Origin: Deltaproteobacteria bacterium
GTDB lineage: Bacteria > Myxococcota_A > UBA796 > UBA2385
Direction of reading: 5' to 3'
Length of the DNA: 7,009 nt
Assembly (NCBI GenBank): GCA_003694325.1
Contig: RFKJ01000334.1
Coordinates: 1-7,009, forward strand
Both the position numbers and the translations under genes were made by a program. This document shows, piece by piece, positions 1 through 5,370 of this stretch (positions are counted from its first letter, which is position 1; each line of letters begins with the position of its first letter). Below the pieces are notes generated by a model, which did not search any database, was not told the DNA's origin, and was given only the letters and a program-made list of their open reading frames with translations.

Positions 1-1
1 C

Positions 2-211
2 CGCCTGCTGCGCGGCGCGCCCGGGCTCAAGGTCGTCCTCGTCGGGGCCGGCGGGACCCACTCGCCGGGTCGGCTGCCGGCCGGATCCTACCGGGTGCGG
101 GCGACCTTCCCGGATGGAACGGTCTACGACGACCTGTCCATCGACGTGGTCGCCGACGGCACCGTCACCCTGACCTGCAACCTGGCGCTGCGGAGCTGCG
201 TGAAGCTCTGA
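2..211 (+). CDS. C-terminal end of a protein with a PEGA-like beta domain (5' truncated)
   Basis: Only the last 69 residues are in the window, in the frame that starts at base 2 and ends with TGA at 209-211. The fragment has the pattern of a PEGA-type surface or sensor domain: hydrophobic strands (KVVLVGAGG), then LPAGSYRVRATFPDG, then a paired strand ending in LTCNLALRSCVKL. PEGA-like repeats often sit at the C-terminus of myxobacterial Ser/Thr protein kinases and surface proteins, frequently ending in a short Cys-containing strand. Two cysteines near the end (in LTCN and RSCV) could form a disulfide. The kinase idea is inference only, since no catalytic domain is visible. The gene converges on the methyltransferase gene with a 39-nt gap. 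Confidence 0.7.
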   Translation, partial: RLLRGAPGLKVVLVGAGGTHSPGRLPAGSYRVRATFPDGTVYDDLSIDVVADGTVTLTCNLALRSCVKL

Positions 212-215
212 CGGA

Positions 216-246
216 CCCGCCCGCCGTTTGCCCGGCCCCGGGCGGG
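216..246. terminator. Candidate bidirectional terminator hairpin between convergent genes
   Basis: CCCGCCCG at 216-223 is exactly complementary to CGGGCGGG at 239-246, leaving a 15-nt loop. A smaller alternative stem, GCCCGG (230-235) with CCGGGC (238-243), lies inside it. The hairpin fills the gap between two converging stop codons, where a shared terminator is expected. There is no T tract on either side, so intrinsic termination is uncertain. In DNA this GC-rich, 8-bp complementarity can also arise by chance. Confidence 0.35.
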
Positions 247-250
247 GCGG

Positions 251-904
251 TCAGCCGGGCAGGGTGATGAGCCAGGTGGTGACCATCCAGGACTCGAACC
301 CCAGCTCCCGGAAGTGGACCTCGTCGATGGCGTCGCGCTCCTGGAGTCCCTCGACCTCGCAGTCCGACCACAGGGCGCGGACCTCGTCGGGGCTGACGCT
401 CCACGGCGGGCCGTCCATGCGGCTCTGGTCGTAGCAGTAGCTGTTCAGCAGGATCTTCGCCCCGGGGCGGAGCAGGGTGCGGAGATGGGCGACGTAGGCG
501 GGACGCCGCCCCGCGTCCAGCGCGACCAGCGCCGCCCGGTCCCACACCCGGTCGAAGGTACCGGCGATCTCGGGGGTCAGCTCGAAGAAATCCCCCTGGT
601 AGATGGTGATGCCGGGGCTGGTGTAGACCCGGAACCCGTCGTCCTCGTCCACGAACGGGCGGAGGCGCTGCTCTTCGTGGAAGGCCGCGACGGCCCGCTC
701 GGAGATCTCCACGCCGGCGGTCTCGTGACCTCGCCCGGCCAGGAAGGGGATGTCGACGGTCTTCCCGCACAGGGGCACCAGCACGCAGTGGTGGTCCTCG
801 TCCAGCCACCGGTCGATGAAGGTGCGGAGGTCGGGGTGTACCTCGCCGCGGTGGAAGCCGATCCGGCCTTCCTCCCAGCGAGCCAGCCAGAACTCGCGGT
901 CCAT
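251..904 (-). CDS. tpm: Thiopurine S-methyltransferase (TPMT) family
   Basis: The 217-residue protein matches the usual bacterial TPMT length (about 218) and is recognisable along its whole length. It opens with FWLARWEEGRIGFHRGEVHPDL (residues 5-26, the family's W..RW..G..GFH start). The SAM-binding region follows: VPLCGKTVDIPFL (43-55) and GHETAGVEISERAV (59-72). Then come YQGDFFEL (102-109), DRAALVALD (122-130) and YDQSRMDGPPWSV (158-170), all typical positions. It is a cytosolic SAM-dependent enzyme. Characterised bacterial members methylate thiopurines and selenium or tellurium compounds, and some give tellurite tolerance; the native substrate here is unknown. The ATG at 904 has GGAGGA just upstream, and no in-family sequence precedes it although the frame stays open. 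It lies 91 nt downstream of the YkgJ-type gene on the same strand, so cotranscription is possible. Confidence 0.93.
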   Translation of the reverse strand: MDREFWLARWEEGRIGFHRGEVHPDLRTFIDRWLDEDHHCVLVPLCGKTVDIPFLAGRGHETAGVEISERAVAAFHEEQRLRPFVDEDDGFRVYTSPGITIYQGDFFELTPEIAGTFDRVWDRAALVALDAGRRPAYVAHLRTLLRPGAKILLNSYCYDQSRMDGPPWSVSPDEVRALWSDCEVEGLQERDAIDEVHFRELGFESWMVTTWLITLPG

Positions 905-929
905 GTGTCCTCCCGCGCGATGCGGAAGC

Positions 930-954
930 CGGGCAGGCGCACGCCGCGTGCCCG
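930..954 (-). other. Small inverted repeats between the YkgJ-type gene and tpm
   Basis: CGGGCA at 930-935 is complementary to TGCCCG at 949-954. An overlapping alternative, GCACG (939-943) with CGTGC (947-951), makes a 3-nt-loop hairpin. Both lie in the 91-nt gap upstream of the tpm start. They could be a weak terminator, an RNA processing site or an operator, or may be chance in such GC-rich DNA. I see no clear promoter here. Confidence 0.2.
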
Positions 955-995
955 ACGGGGCGCACCCTACCGCAAGTCGGGCGGCTCTGGATGCA

Positions 996-1472
996 TCAGG
1001 GGGTGCGGCCGACCCGGCACCGGGCCTCGACGCAGCTCCGCCCGCCGACGGGAAAGTCGCGGCAGCTCTCCGGCCGGTCGGCGTACAGGCGACAGGACAG
1101 CGCCGGCGGCGAGCCCTCCAGGCAGACGCAGCGACCGCCGGGGCGGGGGAGCTGGAGCTGGCCGAAGCGCTCGACCAGCAGCTCGCCGTGGAGGCGGGCG
1201 AAGACCTCGTCGCGCCCGACCTCGACGCAGTGGTAGGCCTCCCCGCAGCAGGCGCCGCAGTCGGTGCAGGACAGGTTGGCCTCGAAGGCCGGGCAGGCCG
1301 GCCAGTCGTCGTCCAGGGCCGGCGCGGCGGGGTGGCGATGGCACCGGGGCCCGGCGGACCCGCCGTCGGGCAGGTAGCGCCACGCACACTCCCCGCACCG
1401 GCGTCCGGCCGGGGCCGGGCGGCTCGCCGGGCGCTCGGGGGGCCACAGGGGATTGGTGGGTGGATCGGCCAC
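996..1472 (-). CDS. YkgJ-family cysteine-cluster protein with an extra N-terminal Cys motif
   Basis: This 158-residue protein has 15 cysteines. The core is the YkgJ/CxxCxxCC signature, CTDCGACC at residues 69-76, followed by C82, the C115/C117 pair (RCVCLEG), C127 (SCRLYADRP), C137 (ESCRDFP), C147 and C152. The RLY..RP..CR.FP portion is the standard family ending. Family members probably bind zinc or an iron-sulfur cluster, and their role is poorly known. Ahead of the core, residues 26-60 hold a second set (CGECAWR, C44 in RCHRHP, WPACPAFE) that could be a separate zinc knuckle. The start is the GTG at 1472. It has no strong ribosome-binding site, but the frame upstream soon runs over the divergent HELCH gene and no other start leaves the first cluster intact. 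The function is unknown. Confidence 0.8.
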   Translation of the reverse strand: MADPPTNPLWPPERPASRPAPAGRRCGECAWRYLPDGGSAGPRCHRHPAAPALDDDWPACPAFEANLSCTDCGACCGEAYHCVEVGRDEVFARLHGELLVERFGQLQLPRPGGRCVCLEGSPPALSCRLYADRPESCRDFPVGGRSCVEARCRVGRTP

Positions 1473-1514
1473 GGGGCGACCGGCTAACTGCCGGAACCGG
1501 AGGACACCGCCGCC
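1473..1514. promoter_or_regulatory. Very short divergent intergenic region (42 nt)
   Basis: This gap separates the GTG of the YkgJ-type gene (minus) from the ATG of the HELCH gene (plus). GGAGG at 1499-1503 is the likely ribosome-binding site of the plus gene, with an 11-nt spacer. The gap is too small for two ordinary non-overlapping promoters, so at least one promoter must overlap coding sequence or the two must interleave. I could not identify -35/-10 elements. Confidence 0.4.
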
Positions 1515-2261
1515 ATGCCGGAGCGCTTCGACCCCGACGCCCGCTACCCCGACGCCCAGGCCGACCCGCGCGATCTCGAAGACGTGCGTCGCCTGCGGGT
1601 CCCCCCGCACCTGCACGATGACACCTGGCAGCGGCCGGTGACCCGGCGGTACGTCGATCCCCTCGACGTGGTCTGGCTGGCCACCGTCCGACGCTTCGGC
1701 ATGTACCTGCGGCGCGACCCGACCATCTTCAGCATGACCGACGGGCAGGGCCTGCTGGCGCTGTCGACCCGCGACGACCTCGACGCCGATGACTGCACCG
1801 CCCAGATGGTGCTGCACGAGTTGTGTCACTGGGTGACCAACGGCGTCGACTCCTGGCACCAGCGCGACTGGGGATTTCCCCTGTGGGACGAGATCGACGT
1901 GCGGGAACACGGGTGCCTGCGGTTGCAGGCCTGGCTGGGCCAGCGGTGGGGGCTGCGCGAGTTCTTCGGGCCCACCGGGGGCTTCCGCCAGTACTACGAC
2001 CGGCTCCCGGCCGATCCGCTGGAACCCATCGACGACAGCGAGTGGGAGGCGGTGGCCGTCCGCATCGCCCGGGACGCCGTCGCGAGGGTGCAGCGCCCCC
2101 CCTTCTGGGGCCCCCTGTCGGCGGCCATGGAGGCCACGGCGCGGATCCGGGCCATCGTCGCCGAGTTCGAGGACGACTACGACAGCGAGGTGCCCGACGA
2201 TCCCCTGACCCTGTTGTGGGCGGCGGCGCCTACTCCGCCTGGCCGGGCTCCCAGGACGTGA
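1515..2261 (+). CDS. Uncharacterised putative zinc metalloprotein with HELCH motif
   Basis: I do not recognise a named family for this 248-residue protein. The clear feature is MVLHELCHWVTNG, which gives an HExxH zinc-hydrolase motif at residues 101-105 (HELCH, catalytic Glu102). Glu131 within DVREHGCLRLQAWLG lies about 26 residues after the motif and is a plausible third zinc ligand of the gluzincin kind; His132 is an alternative. Other visible features are a Trp/Asp-rich loop (WHQRDWGFPLWDE, 114-126), a helix near 200-222 and an acidic tail region. There is no signal peptide or membrane segment, so a cytoplasmic location is likely. The ATG at 1515 follows GGAGG by 11 nt. The C-terminal tail (APTPPGRAPRT) is encoded in DNA that overlaps the end of the convergent lipoprotein gene. 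Peptidase activity is inferred from the motif alone. Confidence 0.8.
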   Translation: MPERFDPDARYPDAQADPRDLEDVRRLRVPPHLHDDTWQRPVTRRYVDPLDVVWLATVRRFGMYLRRDPTIFSMTDGQGLLALSTRDDLDADDCTAQMVLHELCHWVTNGVDSWHQRDWGFPLWDEIDVREHGCLRLQAWLGQRWGLREFFGPTGGFRQYYDRLPADPLEPIDDSEWEAVAVRIARDAVARVQRPPFWGPLSAAMEATARIRAIVAEFEDDYDSEVPDDPLTLLWAAAPTPPGRAPRT

Positions 2262-2970
2262 GGTTGGCGTAGCCCTCGATCTTCACCTCGCCGACGTTGC
2301 GGGCGATGTAGCTGGTGGTCGACCATTCCTCGAAGTCGTGGCGGGGATCGCTGCTCCAGGTGGACTCGATCTTCAGCACGTCGAAGGTGCCGGCGGGCAC
2401 GGTGACCGTCGTCTCGTCGACGGCCGACATGGTCACTGTCAGCGGCCGGGTCGTCTCGCCGCCGCTGGTGGTGAAGTAGAAGCTCTGGTCGAAGCCCCAG
2501 GTGTCGCCGACCTGGATGTCGTAGGGCCACAGGAGCTGGGCCTCGGTGAACTCGGCCGACCAGAACCCCTGGTCCTCGCGGGAGGCCGTGCTGTGGTCGT
2601 ATAGCGCCTCCCACTGCAACAGGGAGACCCCCCGTTCGTCGCAGATGAACCGGTACTCGAACTGGTCGTCCCACCGCTCGTGACCCGGCACGTTGAGGCT
2701 GATGTCCTCGCGGTAGACGTAGACCTTCACCCCGTCGAAGGTCTCGGTCTTGTCCACCTCGGCCAGCCAGGCGCCGCTGATCTCGGTCTGCTTGGTGTAG
2801 GCCTCGTCGATCTGCCAGGTCCACCGGGCGTCCACCTGCCAGATGGCCGTCCAGGGGCCGCAGGGCCCGACCGTCTCGGTGGCGCCGGTGTCGTCGACGA
2901 TGGGGGCACCGCCGGAGTCGCTGCCCTTGTCGGTGCAGGCCAGGGCCAGGATGACGGGGATGAGGGTCAT
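2230..2970 (-). CDS. Small putative lipoprotein, DUF3108-like beta-rich
   Basis: The 246-residue protein starts MTLIPVILALACTDKGSD, giving a lipobox (LALAC) with the lipidated Cys at residue 12. The signal segment is unusually short and has no positive charge. A Ser/Gly/Asp/Thr linker (about 13-35) follows, then an aromatic, beta-rich domain. Near the C-terminus, TVPAGTFDVLKIESTW, followed by TTSYIARNVGEVKIEGY, resembles the ending of DUF3108-like and related periplasmic proteins, in which a processed 'AGTF..L.I' strand is followed by 'Y.ARNVG.VK'. The resemblance is weak and no biochemical role is known. It is probably membrane-anchored and faces the periplasm or the outside. The ATG at 2970 has GGAGGA just upstream (complement of 2973-2978). 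It is the last gene of a possible three-gene operon, 75 nt after the FmdB-like gene. Its stop (TAG) lies inside the convergent HELCH gene. Confidence 0.82.
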   Translation of the reverse strand: MTLIPVILALACTDKGSDSGGAPIVDDTGATETVGPCGPWTAIWQVDARWTWQIDEAYTKQTEISGAWLAEVDKTETFDGVKVYVYREDISLNVPGHERWDDQFEYRFICDERGVSLLQWEALYDHSTASREDQGFWSAEFTEAQLLWPYDIQVGDTWGFDQSFYFTTSGGETTRPLTVTMSAVDETTVTVPAGTFDVLKIESTWSSDPRHDFEEWSTTSYIARNVGEVKIEGYANLTSWEPGQAE

Positions 2971-3045
2971 GTCTCCTCCGCGGGGTGGCTGGGCGTGTTG
3001 CCGGACCGGGGTGATGGGGGGCGGGCCTGGGCGGACTCCGGCGAA

Positions 3046-3372
3046 TCAGGAACCATCGTCGCCCTTGATGACCTTGGGGCCGGCCTCGCCGGTGGCCCGG
3101 ACCAGCTTGCCCCCCTCGTTGACCCAGGTGGAGAACCCGGCCCGCTCGGCGTCGGCCAGCGTGGGCCGGTCCTTGCGGATCGTCGGCGAGATGACGCCGC
3201 CGGGGACGGCCAGCTTGCGGCGCAGGCGGCCCATGCCGCGCAGGCCGTCGGTGTCGTCGGCGGGGTCGAGCCGGCACCGGTAGCCGCACAGGTGCGGCGA
3301 CGGGTCGCCGGGTTGCTGGAAGACCTCGATGATCGCGCCACAATCTTCGCAGCGGTACTCGTAGATGGGCAT
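3046..3372 (-). CDS. FmdB-like zinc-ribbon protein
   Basis: The 108-residue protein begins MPIYEYRCEDCGAIIEVFQ, the hallmark of FmdB/CxxC_CXXC_SSSS regulatory-type zinc ribbons, with the first knuckle at Cys8 and Cys11. The second knuckle is Cys29 and Cys33 (LCGYRC), spaced CxxxC instead of the usual CPxCG. The family's 'V.KL.S.P' segment appears as LRRKLAVPGG at 51-60 after an insertion. A further tail (about 61-108, with AGFSTWVNEGGKL) has no assignment. FmdB-like proteins are small, mostly uncharacterised putative regulators or metal-binding factors; a DNA-binding role is not established. The ATG at 3372 has no strong ribosome-binding site, but the MPIYEY start is diagnostic. The gene lies 37 nt after the hydrolase gene, consistent with cotranscription or translational coupling. 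Confidence 0.85.
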   Translation of the reverse strand: MPIYEYRCEDCGAIIEVFQQPGDPSPHLCGYRCRLDPADDTDGLRGMGRLRRKLAVPGGVISPTIRKDRPTLADAERAGFSTWVNEGGKLVRATGEAGPKVIKGDDGS

Positions 3373-3409
3373 GGGGCGTCCGGAGGCCGGCCGAAGGACC
3401 GCGCCGGGG

Positions 3410-4303
3410 TCAGCGTAGCCCCAGACCGTCGGCGATGCACTCGGCGAGCTGCTGGTAGCCCGCTCGGGTGAGGTGGACCCCGTCCCGCTGGAACATCTCG
3501 GCGTCGGGACGGGCGTGGGTGCAGGTCGACAGCTCCAGCAGCGGGATCCCCCGAAGCCGGGCCAGCTCGCGGAGGAGCTGGTTGAACTCCAGGTTGAGGC
3601 GCGAGAGGTGGACCCGGACGTCGGCCGGCACCGGGTAGGTTGCCAGGATGAGCTGGATGTCGTGCTCGGCAGCCAGCGCCTGGAAGCGGGCGGTGCCTGC
3701 TTCGGCCTGTCGCCGGCAATGCTGCCCCGCGTCGCCGCGGATGCCCGGCGGGACCACGTCGCCGTAGTCATCGTCGGCCCGCTGGCCCCGGGCCCGGGCC
3801 ACCACCTGGACCAGCAGGCGGTAGGTCGCCAGGTGGCCCAGCGCCCGTTGCACCGGGCCCAGCTCGGGCTGCAGCGCCACCGGCGGTGCGCCGCCAGGTC
3901 CGGCCAGGTAGGCGCAGTCGTTGTGCCCGGCGAGGGTCAGCATGGTGACGTCGTGGGCGGCGGGGTTGTCGGCCAGCCACCGCTGGACGGCCGCTTCGAG
4001 GTGGTGCCAGCCCTTGCCGCCATAGGCCAGGCGGACCACCTGGATCCCGGCGGCCTGGACCTCGGGCATTCGCCGAAGGGCCGCGGGGTAGCCCTCCGGG
4101 TAGGGGATCCCCTGGGTGACCGAGTCGCCCACCGCCAGGAGGATCCGCCGGGCATCGGCCCCGGCGGGGGCCGGTCGCAGGCGCACCCGGGTGGCGAGGC
4201 CCGTGAGCTGCAGCACCCCTTCCAGGCCCGCCAGCAACAGTATCGCCACCGCCAGCCCCATGAGGAGGCGGCGGAGGAGGGAGCGGGGGCGGCGGGTGGA
4301 CAC
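3410..4303 (-). CDS. Membrane-anchored SGNH/GDSL-type hydrolase
   Basis: This 297-residue protein has the SGNH blocks in order: GDSVTQG at 59-65 (nucleophile Ser61), YGGKGWHH (94-101, candidate block II glycine), AGHNDCAY (125-132, Asn128) and DGVHLTRAGYQQLA (274-287, Asp274 and His277). The N-terminus is basic (RRPRSLLRR) followed by a hydrophobic helix at about 13-35, so it is probably a type II membrane protein with the catalytic domain outside the cytoplasm. SGNH enzymes are esterases, lipases or deacetylases; the substrate cannot be read from the sequence. The GTG at 4303 is chosen because AAGGAG lies 8 nt upstream and because it gives a clean signal anchor. The frame stays open further upstream but without matching sequence. 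It is the first gene of a possible operon with the FmdB-like and lipoprotein genes. Confidence 0.88.
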   Translation of the reverse strand: MSTRRPRSLLRRLLMGLAVAILLLAGLEGVLQLTGLATRVRLRPAPAGADARRILLAVGDSVTQGIPYPEGYPAALRRMPEVQAAGIQVVRLAYGGKGWHHLEAAVQRWLADNPAAHDVTMLTLAGHNDCAYLAGPGGAPPVALQPELGPVQRALGHLATYRLLVQVVARARGQRADDDYGDVVPPGIRGDAGQHCRRQAEAGTARFQALAAEHDIQLILATYPVPADVRVHLSRLNLEFNQLLRELARLRGIPLLELSTCTHARPDAEMFQRDGVHLTRAGYQQLAECIADGLGLR

Positions 4304-4418
4304 GGGTGAGTCTCCTTCATCGCCTCGTGGACTGCACCAGATCGGTCCGGCACGATATCCAGGGCACCGACCATCCGGGACCGGACGAATCCCGGGCGCA
4401 GCGAGACGGGAGGTCGAG
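4304..4418. promoter_or_regulatory. Divergent control region between the SGNH hydrolase and the desaturase
   Basis: This 115-nt gap separates the GTG starts of two divergent genes and should hold both promoters. The ribosome-binding sites are clear: AAGGAG (complement of 4312-4317) for the hydrolase and GGGAGG (4408-4413) for the desaturase. CCGGGA at 4375-4380 is complementary to TCCCGG at 4390-4395 with a 9-nt loop, and GTCCGG (4345-4350) is complementary to CCGGAC (4381-4386). The two could be alternative structures in the desaturase leader or a regulator site. The gap lies among shadow frames with no other gene. I found no convincing sigma-70 boxes. Confidence 0.5.
4408..4413 (+). promoter_or_regulatory. 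Ribosome-binding site that sets the desaturase start
   Basis: GGGAGG ends 5 nt before the GTG at 4419. The reading frame is open far upstream, back into the divergent hydrolase gene, so this site is the main reason for choosing the GTG at 4419 over more upstream starts. Confidence 0.65.
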
Positions 4419-5327
4419 GTGGTCGGGCAGCGGCACGGAGCGCAGGGCGGGTCGGGGGCGTCGGCTTCTCCCCGGGACTTCGTGCGGCGGAGCGACCTGC
4501 GGGGTGCCCTCGCCCTGCTGCGGGACTGGGGGCTCATCTTCGCGACCGCGTTCGTCGCCGAGCACATCGGGACGGCGTGGGCGCGCGCGGCCGCCGTGCT
4601 GCTCATCGGCCGCATCCAGTTCGGCATCGGCGAGGCGCTGCTCCACGAAGCCTCCCACCACAACCTGTTCCGCACCCGCAGGCTGAACGACGCGCTCCAG
4701 GTCCTCTACGCCCTGCCCTTCTTCGTGACCCTCCAGGCCTGGCGGGCCGAGCACCTGCGGCACCACCGCCTGCTGGGCGAGCCGGGTGACCACATCGTGG
4801 ACGACTATGGTCACTACGGGCTGCTGGACCCCCAACCACGCCTGCGCTGGATCTGGTTCGGCCGCCCGTTGTGCGGCCTGGTTGCCTTCGACTACCTCCG
4901 CGGGCTCTTTGAGATCAACCGTCCACGGGACTGGGCGGTGGTCGCGGGCACCTGGGCGATCGTGCTGGGGGCGGGGACCATCGGGGGCCACCTCGAACTG
5001 GTGCTGCTGTACCACGTGCTCCCGCAACTGCTGGTCTTCGCGCCGCTGCTGTACTGGTCGGAGATCGCCGATCACTACCGGACCCGCACCGGCTGTCGCT
5101 CGCGGACCGGCGCCCTGGCCAACTGGTTCGGCCACGACAACGGCTACCACGAGATCCACCACCGCTACGAGACCATCCCCTTCCACCAGCTTCGTGCGGC
5201 CCACCGGGCCCTCCTCGGCGACGATGCCGAGACCGCCACCGGCTGGTGGTCGGTCTGGCGCCAGGTCTCCCGCCCGGACGAGCCGGTTCCCGAGCGCTGG
5301 AGGCGGTTCTGGCCGGGTGGCGCCTGA
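4419..5327 (+). CDS. Membrane fatty acid desaturase family protein
   Basis: The 302-residue protein (GTG start) carries the three histidine boxes of the PF00487 membrane desaturase/hydroxylase family: HEASHH (76-81), HLRHH (112-116) and HEIHH (244-248), plus His239 in NWFGHDNGYHEIHH. These bind the di-iron centre. Hydrophobic stretches at about 35-50, 57-72, 93-106, 172-190 and 194-213 fit a four- to six-helix integral membrane enzyme with both termini cytoplasmic. The motif NGYHEIHHRYETIP fits the acyl-lipid desaturase pattern (N.NYH..HH....P). Family members insert double bonds into acyl chains, or hydroxylate or ketolate lipids and carotenoids. Regiochemistry cannot be read here, and a carotenoid-modifying role is a possible alternative. 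It is divergent from the SGNH hydrolase and convergent with the copper lipoprotein, with 43 nt between the stops. Confidence 0.87.
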   Translation: MVGQRHGAQGGSGASASPRDFVRRSDLRGALALLRDWGLIFATAFVAEHIGTAWARAAAVLLIGRIQFGIGEALLHEASHHNLFRTRRLNDALQVLYALPFFVTLQAWRAEHLRHHRLLGEPGDHIVDDYGHYGLLDPQPRLRWIWFGRPLCGLVAFDYLRGLFEINRPRDWAVVAGTWAIVLGAGTIGGHLELVLLYHVLPQLLVFAPLLYWSEIADHYRTRTGCRSRTGALANWFGHDNGYHEIHHRYETIPFHQLRAAHRALLGDDAETATGWWSVWRQVSRPDEPVPERWRRFWPGGA

Positions 5328-5329
5328 TC

Positions 5330-5363
5330 CCGCTCGGGCCGGTTCGTCCGGGCCCGGGGGCGG
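5330..5363. terminator. Candidate bidirectional terminator between desaturase and copper lipoprotein genes
   Basis: CGGGCC at 5335-5340 pairs with GGCCCG at 5351-5356 around a 10-nt loop. CCGC (5330-5333) pairs with GCGG (5360-5363) beyond a small asymmetric internal loop. The palindrome CCGGGCCCGG (5348-5357) offers an alternative fold. It sits between two convergent stop codons, in the 43-nt gap. No T tract follows on either strand, so it may act only in combination with other factors. Confidence 0.45.
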
Positions 5364-5370
5364 TCGGCCT

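Noticed and set aside
314..1621. 435-codon plus-strand frame across tpm and the YkgJ-type gene
   Set aside because: No recognisable domain, biased Arg/Gly/Pro composition, and antisense to two recognisable proteins. It is a GC-driven shadow.
2177..3343. 388-codon minus-strand frame across the lipoprotein and FmdB-like genes
   Set aside because: Its translation is Arg/Pro/His-rich with no domain, as expected from an out-of-frame reading of GC-rich codons. The lipobox protein and the FmdB-like protein are both strong in other frames.
3046..3771. Long open frame running upstream of the FmdB-like start on the minus strand
   Set aside because: The sequence upstream of MPIYEY is antisense-free but low in plausible protein signal (Ser/Arg/Trp-rich) and overlaps the SGNH hydrolase in another frame. 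The family start MPIYEY at 3372 is decisive.
4116..4418. Upstream extension of the desaturase to an ATG at 4116
   Set aside because: It would overlap the start of the divergent hydrolase by about 190 bp and adds an Arg-rich, non-conserved lead. The GTG at 4419 has a GGGAGG site and matches the start of the conserved region.
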